64,000 bases of DNA from Flammeovirga pectinis. Lineage in GTDB: Bacteria; Bacteroidota; Bacteroidia; Cytophagales; Flammeovirgaceae. Below the pieces are notes generated by a model that was given only the letters and a program-made list of their open reading frames with translations, searched no databases and had not been told where the DNA came from. Shown piece after piece: positions 51,071 through 59,514 of the stretch (position 1 is its first letter; each line of letters opens with the position of its first letter). Where the stretch lies: NCBI RefSeq assembly GCF_003970675.1, contig NZ_CP034562.1:3162001-3226000 (forward strand). Reading direction: 5' to 3'. Position numbers and translations under genes: made by a program.

Positions 51071-52117
51071 ATGAAAAAGCTTATTCTAACTAGCTTAATC
51101 CTTTCATTCTGTATAATGAATGGTACATCTTTATTTGCACAAAATTTAAAGAAAGAAAGTGTAAAAGTAAATTACATTCAGCTTCCTGGTAATCCACTTC
51201 CTTCTGATATTACTACTTATTCGAGAAACATTAAGCTTCCTAGCTCTTTAAACGCTGGTGAAAGTAGATCTGCAATTTCAAGTACATTGGAAAAAAATGC
51301 CCGAATAGCAGGTTACAAGCTAGTTGAAGAGGGTGCTCCTGTTGAATTATTTGTTGAAATTCAAAATTTCTATAATCGTTCTTTCGAATCTAGAACAATT
51401 GAAAAAGAAGAAAAAAGAGGTGAAGAAAAAGTTAAGGTAAATTATTATGTATATGATTTACAGTATAAATATCCTTTATATTTTTCTTTAAAAGTAAATG
51501 GAGAGAAAATTCAAGATGGCTACATCAATAATTCTAATGATTATAAATTAGCAACTAGCCCAGAATTTAAAAATTCAAATGATCGTTATGAATGGTACAA
51601 AAAAAACAAAACTTCTTTTATCTCTAGCTTAAGAAGTAGTGCTCTTAACACAAATTCAGGTGCATATGGTAAGTCATTAACTGATAACTACGCTTTTCAA
51701 TCTAAGTCTAAATTGGTAAGCGTTTTAAATATCAAAACAACTAAGAAAAAGAATTATGATGATGTTAATGCCATAGGTTTAGAAATGCAAACAGCTTTAG
51801 AAAGTATTCTTCCTAAAAAAGGATCTGCAGGGGCTGATTTTAATGAAAAATCAGGACCTGTAATTGAAAAATATATTGCACTTCTTGAACAAGTTGATTG
51901 GAAGAACAAAAAGGCAAGATTAAACAAAAAAGCTGGTGCATATTTAGCTGGAAATATCGCTATTCTAAGTTTTTGGGCAAACGATTTTGATAAATGTAGA
52001 GAATACTTAAGACTAGCAGATAAATATTCTAACAAAAGTTTTATTTCAGAGTACAAAAGCCTTATCAATGCTAGAGAGGGAAGACTTGCTAAATATAAAG
52101 CATCTATCTCTAATTAA
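51071..52117 (+). CDS. secreted protein, unknown (envelope operon gene 1)
   Basis: A 348-residue protein with a signal peptide (cleavage near LFAQ, residue 24). The mature N-terminal half is beta-rich (VKVNYIQLPGNPLPSDITTYS), and the C-terminal 100 residues are helical and TPR-like (FNEKSGPVIEKYIALLEQV, AILSFWANDFDKCREYLRLAD). The same C-terminal pattern recurs in gene 3 of this operon. No family name can be given. It is followed 35 bp later by a lipoprotein gene, so a joint envelope role is likely. Confidence 0.6.
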   Translation: MKKLILTSLILSFCIMNGTSLFAQNLKKESVKVNYIQLPGNPLPSDITTYSRNIKLPSSLNAGESRSAISSTLEKNARIAGYKLVEEGAPVELFVEIQNFYNRSFESRTIEKEEKRGEEKVKVNYYVYDLQYKYPLYFSLKVNGEKIQDGYINNSNDYKLATSPEFKNSNDRYEWYKKNKTSFISSLRSSALNTNSGAYGKSLTDNYAFQSKSKLVSVLNIKTTKKKNYDDVNAIGLEMQTALESILPKKGSAGADFNEKSGPVIEKYIALLEQVDWKNKKARLNKKAGAYLAGNIAILSFWANDFDKCREYLRLADKYSNKSFISEYKSLINAREGRLAKYKASISN

Positions 52118-52152
52118 TTTTTTAATTTAATATTATTTTAATTTTTATTACT

Positions 52153-52647
52153 ATGACAAACTTACGTTCATATTTGATCGGTCTTATTTCTATGTGCTTA
52201 ATTTTTAGCTGTACTGTAGAAGAAGAAGAACCTCTAACTGATGGGTTAGCTACTTATAATGATTCTGAAGGAATTGAATTCTTTGCAGAATGGAAAGTAG
52301 GTGATGCTACTATTACTGAATCTGTTGATATTGAATATCTATTCTTAGAAGCTTATCATGAAAATGATGTTGATTCAGATGGTGAATTTACTGAAGCAAC
52401 TGTAAGTGGGTATGCTGAGTATAAGAAATATATTGGAAAACAACTTCGAGATGGGGTTTATACGATCAAAATTTCTTGTAGCTATGACGTATCTGAAAGA
52501 ATAGATTATACAGTTTATCTTCAAGGTCAATCGATTTCTAAAGACCCTGTAACCAAAGAAGGTTATTTCCTTGAAGGAGATTCTAATTTAGAAATTAAAG
52601 CTTTTCGTCTTGTAAAAGATGGTAATAATTATACAATTTATAATTAA
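52153..52647 (+). CDS. lipoprotein, unknown (envelope operon gene 2)
   Basis: A 164-residue acidic lipoprotein with lipobox CLIFSC (Cys20) followed by TVEEEEP, the acidic residues after Cys that in Bacteroidota favour surface export of lipoproteins. The mature part is beta-rich, with no recognised domain. It lies between two related secreted-protein genes, with 4 bp to the next start. Confidence 0.55.
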   Translation: MTNLRSYLIGLISMCLIFSCTVEEEEPLTDGLATYNDSEGIEFFAEWKVGDATITESVDIEYLFLEAYHENDVDSDGEFTEATVSGYAEYKKYIGKQLRDGVYTIKISCSYDVSERIDYTVYLQGQSISKDPVTKEGYFLEGDSNLEIKAFRLVKDGNNYTIYN

Positions 52648-52651
52648 ACTT

Positions 52652-53872
52652 ATGAAATATACAAATTTATATTGTCTGACGTCTATATTAATTTTATGTA
52701 GTACACTTACTTTTGCTCAAAAGAGAACAAGTGCTTCTGCTGCAAATATAACTTTTGAATTTGCACCTTTATTAGACGTTATCAATGATGTAAGAGGAAT
52801 AGAAAGAACTAAATTGATTACATCTATTGATCCTATTACTAAAAGTGAGAAAAAAACTATTTTAAAGGAATTTCCTAATAAAGAATTCAAACAACTTCGA
52901 AACGACTTTCCTGACAAGTCAGATCAAGAAATTGAACTAGATATTATTACTGAAGCACAAGAAGATACACTTTATAAATATCAGGGTTATCTCAATTTAA
53001 GTGAGTCTATTGTTGGAAAAGGGAATGATCCTAAACTTCTTATATCTTATGAGGTCGTTCAACCAAAAGCCGTTAAAGTAACTAATAGCTTTAAAGGAAT
53101 GAAAGGGAATGATACTGCTTTATTTATTGAATCGCCTGCAATCCTTACATTCAAAAAAGGTGATAAAATTATTTTTCAGAAAGATATCTCTAATGAAAAA
53201 TACCTTCATCTGTCAGCTGCTGATTTAATTCCAAACATTAGTCTTAAATCAGGTATCAATAAAGCTATATCTCAAGATTCAAAGTTAGCTATTGCGCAAG
53301 AGTTTGTAGACAAAGAGCAAAAATGGCTACTTCAATATTCTTTAAAATATGCCATCAGAAGTACTAAGGAACAGTTAACAACTAGAATTGAACCTTATAT
53401 GGTATCTATTTACGCTGCAAAAAGTCGTCATAAATCGGCAGATCAGCTTGAAGAGATTCAAGAAAATTTATCTGATGCAATTAAAAAAATGTACACTTTA
53501 AGTAAAAAGAAAAAAACAACTTTAAGTGATGTAAAGGTTCTTTTTAATGAGGCAATTCCTGTATGGGAAAAAGTTTTAGTTGATGCTAATTACGAAGATA
53601 AAAAGGCAGAAATTAATGCTGAAATTGCTGATGGTTTACACTTAAACTGTGCTTTAGGGTATTTAGTTAAAGGTGAGTATGATAAAGGAATTAGTCATCT
53701 AGATAAAATTGAAAAATCTTTTCAAAAAGACTCTGCCTTTTCTCAAACAACCACAAACTCAATGTTTGGCTCATTTAATGATAAAGCTCGTAAATTAAGA
53801 CAAATCATAAATATGATTAAGTTAGATCCTAATAAAGTTACTGTAACTAGTAAAGGTTCTGGCTATATGTAG
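52652..53872 (+). CDS. secreted protein, unknown (envelope operon gene 3)
   Basis: A 406-residue protein starting at the ATG at 52652, 4 bp after the lipoprotein stop; the longer frame would overlap that gene. It has a signal peptide (MKYTNLYCLTSILILC core, cleavage near TFAQ). The C-terminal part (LFNEAIPVWEKVLVDANYED, then CALGYLVKGEYDKGISHLDKI) lines up with that of gene 1, showing shared ancestry of the module; TPR-like helices are likely. The N-terminal region differs from gene 1. Function unknown; a strong terminator follows. Confidence 0.6.
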   Translation: MKYTNLYCLTSILILCSTLTFAQKRTSASAANITFEFAPLLDVINDVRGIERTKLITSIDPITKSEKKTILKEFPNKEFKQLRNDFPDKSDQEIELDIITEAQEDTLYKYQGYLNLSESIVGKGNDPKLLISYEVVQPKAVKVTNSFKGMKGNDTALFIESPAILTFKKGDKIIFQKDISNEKYLHLSAADLIPNISLKSGINKAISQDSKLAIAQEFVDKEQKWLLQYSLKYAIRSTKEQLTTRIEPYMVSIYAAKSRHKSADQLEEIQENLSDAIKKMYTLSKKKKTTLSDVKVLFNEAIPVWEKVLVDANYEDKKAEINAEIADGLHLNCALGYLVKGEYDKGISHLDKIEKSFQKDSAFSQTTTNSMFGSFNDKARKLRQIINMIKLDPNKVTVTSKGSGYM

Positions 53873-54281
53873 TCAAATATTTTTTATTAATAAGTGGTCT
53901 AAATTTACTTTTCCAAAAACCACCTCATAACATGATAGTTTTGAGGTGGTTTTTTTTATGCTAACCTTTTAATAATAATTACAACCAACACACATCTAAA
54001 CCACTTATTTTACAAATCTCCTAATGCTACAGCTATATTTTTTAAATTAAGTTAAATTTTATTAACTCTATTTTTTTAGCCAACCTCAATTTCTAAATGT
54101 CATCTAACTGTGAAATTTTATTTAAACCTAATCAACCAGTCATTTTTACTATCTCTTCAATTATTCTAGAAGTTCTCTCTCAATCTTCAATCTAAATAAG
54201 GATTACTTCAATTGTTAAAACGAAAAGGTACGTGCATAGCAGACAACTGTGCTTAAAAAAAGACTAACATTTCTATTAATT
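53873..54281. other. intergenic region upstream of the SusC gene
   Basis: A 409-bp gap with the envelope-operon terminator (53915-53954) and an AT-rich leader. A GTG-initiated N-terminal extension of the SusC frame (from 54249) is judged non-coding. No riboswitch or regulator gene is seen. Confidence 0.4.
53915..53954 (+). terminator. terminator of the envelope operon
   Basis: A 13-bp perfect stem (AAAAACCACCTCA with TGAGGTGGTTTTT) around a 14-nt loop, followed by more T. Confidence 0.85.
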
Positions 54282-57200
54282 ATGAAAAAACGAATATTCG
54301 CATTCTTATTTCTTTTTCTTGCCGCTCTTGCATACGATGCTAGTGCTCAAGGCAAAAAGGAAGTATCGGGTGTTGTGAAAGAAGGAAGCGAAGCACTTCC
54401 TGGTGTAACTGTATTAGTAAAAGGAACTACTTACGGCTCTATTACTGACTTAGATGGTAACTATAAATTAAATGTCTCTCCTACCGATGTTATCGTTTAT
54501 CGATTTATTGGTTTTAAAACGCAAGAAATTACTGTTGGAAATCAATCTACAATTAATGTAGGCTTAGAAGCTGACGCTGAAGAACTTGAAGAAGTGACAG
54601 TTATGGGTTATGCAAAAACCGATGTTTCTTCTAATTCTACAAAAGTAGAAAATGTAACTGATGTTGTTACACCTTCAGTAACAAGTTCTTTACAAGGTAA
54701 GGCTGCTGGTGTAAATATTTCTAGTAATTCTGGTCAACCCGGGGCTAAACAAAACATTATTATCCGTGGCCAAGGTTCTATTAGTAATACTGCTTCTGAT
54801 CCACTTTACGTCATTGATGGTATTATCCAAGATGGAGAAGATATTAATTATTCTTCTTCACAAAGTGAAGCTGAAAGAGATCCTCTTTCAATGATTAATC
54901 CAGAAGATATTGAGAGCGTAGAAGTATTAAAAGATGCTGCTGCTACTTCACTTTATGGCGCAAGAGCTGCCAATGGTGTAATTGTAATTACAACAAAAAG
55001 AGGTAAAACTGGAAAACCCCAGATAACATTCAATACTCGCCAAGGAATTTCTATTGTAAATAAAGGCAATTGGTCAGCAATGAATGCAGATCAATTTGTA
55101 GATTCACAAGCACAAGCATTAGCAAATAAAAATGGAGGTAAACCTGAAGACTACTATTCTCAAATACCTGGTGTAACAGTTGATAGTAAAGGCAATCCAA
55201 TTTATTCTAATACAGATTGGTCTGAACATGCATTTAGACAAGCAAGAATTTCATCATATGATTTAACAATGAGCGGTGGTAATGAAGATACTAAGTACTA
55301 TGCTTCTGCTGGTTATATGAATAATGAAGGAATTTTAGTAGGGTCTAACTTCGAAAGATATTCATTACGTTTAAATTTAGATCAAAAAATAAATAAGCGT
55401 TTAACAGCTAACATTTCAACAAACTTAAGTTATACAGATCAACAAGATGCTAGTGGCGGTGGTGGATATTCTTCTCCATTATTAGCAACTTATATGCAAT
55501 TACCTACTTTATCTCCTTATGATAGTAATGGAGAACTATTACCTAGAATAAAAGGAGGATCATCAGATGCTAACTTCTTATATGACCTTGAAAAGGGAAA
55601 TAAAGTTGTTATAGGGCAAGTAAGTACTCAATTAGTAGGTTCATTAAAATATCAAATTGCTGATTGGTTATCATTTAAACAAACAGGTTCTGTAAATTAT
55701 CAAAATGCTCAAAGAGAAAACTATAGATCTCCTTTATCATATGATGGTGCTGCATATAGTGGTTATAAGTCAGATAAAACCACATCTAACTCTACTATTT
55801 TAGGTAACTCTATATTCAACTTCTCAAAAACGTTTGGTAATGTTCATAATATTGATGCAATTGCTGGTTTTGAATATCAGGTAAATAATAAGAAAAGATC
55901 ATATTCTTATGGTGAGAACATTCCAGTTGGACTTGAAAATTTAGATAATTCAGCTGCAAATAAAGATGCTTCAGGATATAAGACTTCATATAAATACATG
56001 TCTTATTTAGGACAATTAAGTTATAATTATGATGGCAAGTATTATGCAACTTTTTCGGCAAGGCGTGATGGTTCTTCAAAATTTGCTAGAAATAAAAAAT
56101 GGGGTACTTTCTGGTCTACTTCAGCTTCTTGGTATTTATCAAGAGAAGATTTCTTAGCTGATAACAATGTGATTACTCTTGCCAAATTAAGAGGCTCTTA
56201 CGGAACAACAGGTAATGCTAATATTGGTAACTTTGATGCCAGAGGTTTATACAGTTATTATGGATATCAATCTAAAAGTGCAGGAACCTACAGACAAATT
56301 GAAAACCCTGATTTAAGTTGGGAGGTTAGAAAAAAGCTTGGTGTTGGATTTGATATTTCTTTAGTTGATCGCGTTACGTTAAATGTTGATTATTATAGAG
56401 AAAGATCTGAAAGTATTTTATTAAACAGACCTTTATCTAGCTCTAGTGGATTTACATCTGGTAAACAAAATTTAGGTGTTATTCTAAACAAAGGTTGGGA
56501 ATTTGCTCTTACAACAACAAATATCCTTAAAACTAATTTTACTTGGTCTACATCATTTAACATCGGTATTAATAAAAATGAAATATTAAAATTAGATGGT
56601 CAAGACATTATTTCAGGAGCAAGAATATCAAGAGTAGGTTCTGCTGTCAATACTTTTTATTTAAGAGAATGGGCTGGTGCTGATCCTAAATCAGGAGATG
56701 GCTCATGGTATACTAATGACGGTAAAGACCATGCTGGAGAAAGTGGATATTATAAACGTAATAACCGTTGGGCAACTTCAGATTATAATAAAGCTGAAAG
56801 AATTGAAAGTGGACAAGCAGGTCCTAAAATCACAGGTGGATTAACTAACAATTTTAAATATAAAAATTGGGATCTATCTATTTTCCTTACTTTTTCTCAA
56901 GGTGGAAAAATATGGAGAAACAGTAATGTTTATACTGATAACGATGGCTATTCAAAAAATAGAAATCAAGAAGGATATAGTTATTCTGTTAACCGTTGGA
57001 AAAAAGATGGAGACGTTGCTGATTATGCCAAATGGGGAGCATATGGTGCAAGTAAAAATTCTGATAGACAATTAGAAGATGGTAGTTACTTATCACTAAG
57101 AAATATCACTTTAGGGTATACCTTTCCTTCTACTTGGATTAAAACATTAAGACTTGGTTCTGTTAGAATATATGGTTCTGCCCAAAACTTATACACATTG

Positions 57201-57308
57201 ACTTCGTACTCTGGAATGACTCCTATTACAGTACCAATACATGGTCAAAACTTTTTTGAATATCCAGAAGGAAGAGTATTCACAGGTGGATTATCAGTAA
57301 AATTTTAA
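54282..57308 (+). CDS. SusC/RagA-type TonB-dependent outer membrane transporter
   Basis: A 1008-residue transporter starting at ATG 54282, which gives a proper signal peptide (MKKRIFAFLFLFLAAL core, ending ASAQ). A carboxypeptidase-like domain follows (VSGVVKEGSEALPGVTVLVKG, SITDLDGNYKL), then the plug with the SusC signature (QPGAKQNIIIRGQGSIS, PLYVIDGI, DAAATSLYGARAANGVIVITTK) and a 22-strand barrel ending in FTGGLSVKF. It imports oligomeric nutrients with its SusD partner, energised by TonB. No glycoside hydrolase, peptidase or ECF/anti-sigma pair is adjacent, so the substrate is open. Confidence 0.96.
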   Translation: MKKRIFAFLFLFLAALAYDASAQGKKEVSGVVKEGSEALPGVTVLVKGTTYGSITDLDGNYKLNVSPTDVIVYRFIGFKTQEITVGNQSTINVGLEADAEELEEVTVMGYAKTDVSSNSTKVENVTDVVTPSVTSSLQGKAAGVNISSNSGQPGAKQNIIIRGQGSISNTASDPLYVIDGIIQDGEDINYSSSQSEAERDPLSMINPEDIESVEVLKDAAATSLYGARAANGVIVITTKRGKTGKPQITFNTRQGISIVNKGNWSAMNADQFVDSQAQALANKNGGKPEDYYSQIPGVTVDSKGNPIYSNTDWSEHAFRQARISSYDLTMSGGNEDTKYYASAGYMNNEGILVGSNFERYSLRLNLDQKINKRLTANISTNLSYTDQQDASGGGGYSSPLLATYMQLPTLSPYDSNGELLPRIKGGSSDANFLYDLEKGNKVVIGQVSTQLVGSLKYQIADWLSFKQTGSVNYQNAQRENYRSPLSYDGAAYSGYKSDKTTSNSTILGNSIFNFSKTFGNVHNIDAIAGFEYQVNNKKRSYSYGENIPVGLENLDNSAANKDASGYKTSYKYMSYLGQLSYNYDGKYYATFSARRDGSSKFARNKKWGTFWSTSASWYLSREDFLADNNVITLAKLRGSYGTTGNANIGNFDARGLYSYYGYQSKSAGTYRQIENPDLSWEVRKKLGVGFDISLVDRVTLNVDYYRERSESILLNRPLSSSSGFTSGKQNLGVILNKGWEFALTTTNILKTNFTWSTSFNIGINKNEILKLDGQDIISGARISRVGSAVNTFYLREWAGADPKSGDGSWYTNDGKDHAGESGYYKRNNRWATSDYNKAERIESGQAGPKITGGLTNNFKYKNWDLSIFLTFSQGGKIWRNSNVYTDNDGYSKNRNQEGYSYSVNRWKKDGDVADYAKWGAYGASKNSDRQLEDGSYLSLRNITLGYTFPSTWIKTLRLGSVRIYGSAQNLYTLTSYSGMTPITVPIHGQNFFEYPEGRVFTGGLSVKF

Positions 57309-57329
57309 TAAGAAATTATATACATTACT

Positions 57330-58796
57330 ATGAAATTATTTAATAAAAATATAGTAGTAGCAATATTACTCTCAGCCTCTTTTATAAGTTGTAATCTTGA
57401 TGTTGAGCCACAACAAAATATTGAAACAATAGATGCCGCAGACTTACCTCCACAAGATCTTATCAATGGCTTATTTGATAGATTCCAGAGAACTGCTTAT
57501 TATGGTGCTGATTTTATCAGAATGGGAGATATTGGTACTGATTTAATTTCACAATATAATAGCTCTGGTCGTTTTGACGATCAGTATAAGCTACAAAAAA
57601 ACCCAACCACAAGAAATACAGATAGTTATAGAACATACGACTATATTTATATTACTATTGCTGATGCTAATAGAGTTATAAATAGTTCATTATCTTCTAA
57701 TTCAGATACTGAAAGTTCTAATGCTTTAGGTCAAGCTCATTTTGTAAGAGCAATTTGTTACCTAGATTTATTAAGAGCATATGGAATTGTTCCTTTAATT
57801 ACTGAAGATGTTTATTCTTTAGATGTTGCTAAAGATATGGCACCAGGGAAAGCTGATAGAAAAGACCTTTTTAGTTTAGTATTTTCTGATTTAGATAAAG
57901 CTGAAAAGCTAATAACAGGATCTAGTAAAACTTTGCCTTCTAAAAATGCTGCATTAGCATTAAAAGTACGAGCTCTTTTATTTGAAATTGAATTAGATGT
58001 ATCTAAAGAAGCTACTAACTTTAGTGAAATTGATAAAATTGCTACTGATTTAGAAAGTCAATATTCTATAGTTGAAAAAGATTTATTTCTAGATTACTTC
58101 CAAAAATCTGGTGGTGATGCTACAATTCTTGAATTAGAATTTGAAACAGACGAAAGTCAAGGGAGTGATAACTTTGCTGGGTTATACTTATGGAATTCTG
58201 TTTATGCAGGTTATGGTGATTTTGTAGCAAATCCTAAAATTCTTGATGGAACATTATTTGGTGATGTTTCTAAAGATATTCGTTGGAAATCATCTGAAAA
58301 TATCGGTGAAGCTGCAATCATTAATGAAGACAATACTAAATTAAATATGATTGTTCCTAGAATTTTCAAATTCTATACTTATAAAAACACTAAATCTTTA
58401 ACTGCTCCTAAGTTGTTGCGTATCGAAGAAATAATTCTTACTCATGCTGAAGCTGTTGTAAAAACAAATCCAGCTAAAGCTGCACAATTAATTAATGATT
58501 TAAGAGCTAAAAGAATTGAAAATTACATCCCTTTTACAACAGTAACATTACAAGATGTTTGGAACGAAAGAGCAAAAGAACTTGCTTATGAAGGGCATCG
58601 TTTATGGGATCTTCGTAGAACGAAACAAATGATCAATGTTTACAATCTTACAACTGGAAAAATTGAATCTTCAGAAGATCCTACGATTGATGGAGGTAAA
58701 GACGGAGCTGGCCAACAAGCTTGGTTCCCAATTCCTGAAAGAGAAATGAATGCTAACCCAACTTTACAATCAGAAGGTAATAACTGGGGGTATTAA
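57330..58796 (+). CDS. SusD/RagB-type nutrient-binding lipoprotein
   Basis: A 488-residue surface lipoprotein, lipobox SFISC (Cys21), starting 21 bp after the SusC gene. The family pattern is visible: TPR-like helices with GQAHFVRAICYLDLLRAYG, VPLITEDVY, and the C-terminal WNERAKELAYEGHRLWDLRR block followed by WFPIPEREMNANP. It caps the SusC barrel and binds substrate. The pair lacks catalytic neighbours, so it may serve a soluble or already degraded nutrient. Confidence 0.96.
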   Translation: MKLFNKNIVVAILLSASFISCNLDVEPQQNIETIDAADLPPQDLINGLFDRFQRTAYYGADFIRMGDIGTDLISQYNSSGRFDDQYKLQKNPTTRNTDSYRTYDYIYITIADANRVINSSLSSNSDTESSNALGQAHFVRAICYLDLLRAYGIVPLITEDVYSLDVAKDMAPGKADRKDLFSLVFSDLDKAEKLITGSSKTLPSKNAALALKVRALLFEIELDVSKEATNFSEIDKIATDLESQYSIVEKDLFLDYFQKSGGDATILELEFETDESQGSDNFAGLYLWNSVYAGYGDFVANPKILDGTLFGDVSKDIRWKSSENIGEAAIINEDNTKLNMIVPRIFKFYTYKNTKSLTAPKLLRIEEIILTHAEAVVKTNPAKAAQLINDLRAKRIENYIPFTTVTLQDVWNERAKELAYEGHRLWDLRRTKQMINVYNLTTGKIESSEDPTIDGGKDGAGQQAWFPIPEREMNANPTLQSEGNNWGY

Positions 58797-58829
58797 AATA
58801 TAAAATCGAATAGAGAAGAATATAGTTTT

Positions 58830-58858
58830 AGAGATTTCATTATTTTAATGGAATCTCT
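58830..58858 (+). terminator. terminator of the SusC/SusD unit
   Basis: AGAGATTTCATT pairs with AATGGAATCTCT (one wobble) around a 5-nt loop, followed by a short T-rich tail. Confidence 0.65.
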
Positions 58859-58896
58859 TTATATTTACTCTAAATGCTACTAAAATCATTCTACTA

Positions 58897-59358
58897 TTAT
58901 AAAGGGACTTCGTAAGATTGCTTAATCTCTCCCATCACAAAAGTACTGTGTGCACTTCCAATATTTTCAATTTCTCCTAAATTATTCAGTACAAAATCTT
59001 GGTAAGCCCTCATGTCTTTTACCATTACTTTTAAAAGGAAATCATAGTCTCCAGATACATTATAACATTCTGTTACTTCTTTTAAAGAAAGGATATCTTT
59101 CACAAATTGATGCCCAATGGCTTTACTGTGTTCTTTTAAAGTGATATTACAAAAAACCATCAAATCTCTATCTAACTTTTCTCTGTCAAGTACTGCTACA
59201 TACTTTTTGATATACCCTTGTTGCTCCAGTTTTTTAATACGTTCGTACACTGGTGTAGTTGATAAATGAATTTTCTGAGCAATCTCTTTTGTAGTGATAT
59301 CTGAGTCTTCTTGTAGTAGACGAAGGATTTTTACATCCATTTTATCTAAATCTCTCAT
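58897..59358 (-). CDS. Lrp/AsnC family transcriptional regulator
   Basis: A 153-residue feast/famine regulator. The N-terminal HTH (DVKILRLLQEDSDITTKEIAQKI, STTPVYERIKKLEQQGYI) is followed by the RAM ligand-binding domain with GDYDFLLKVMVKDMRAYQDFV. Such proteins form octamers that respond to amino acids. It is divergent from metE, with a 156-bp shared promoter region containing inverted GTAGTTTT half-sites, so control of methionine synthesis is likely but inferred. Confidence 0.93.
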   Translation of the reverse strand: MRDLDKMDVKILRLLQEDSDITTKEIAQKIHLSTTPVYERIKKLEQQGYIKKYVAVLDREKLDRDLMVFCNITLKEHSKAIGHQFVKDILSLKEVTECYNVSGDYDFLLKVMVKDMRAYQDFVLNNLGEIENIGSAHSTFVMGEIKQSYEVPL

Positions 59359-59427
59359 AGAATATTTTTCTGTTTCATTTGCTTAATAGAACGATCAATA
59401 GGTAAATATACTACCAAATAATTATAT

Positions 59428-59475
59428 GTAGTTTTATTTTCTATATTTTAATTACAAACAAGAATAGAAAACTAC
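59428..59475. promoter_or_regulatory. inverted half-sites in the lrp-metE promoter region
   Basis: GTAGTTTT (59428-59435) and AAAACTAC (59468-59475) are perfect inverted 8-mers 32 bp apart, just upstream of the metE -7 element. Spacing and location suit binding of an Lrp-type oligomer. Confidence 0.4.
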
Positions 59476-59481
59476 CATCAC

Positions 59482-59489
59482 TAGATTTG
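59482..59489 (+). promoter_or_regulatory. -7 element of metE
   Basis: TAGATTTG matches TAnnTTTG exactly, 25 bp before the start codon. The predicted start site lies near 59496, giving a short leader without room for a riboswitch. Confidence 0.55.
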
Positions 59490-59514
59490 CATAGAATTTA
59501 AAACTAATAACACT

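Noticed and set aside
54249-54281. GTG-initiated extension of the SusC protein
   Set aside because: It would bury the signal peptide behind an extra hydrophobic stretch; the ATG at 54282 gives a normal export signal.
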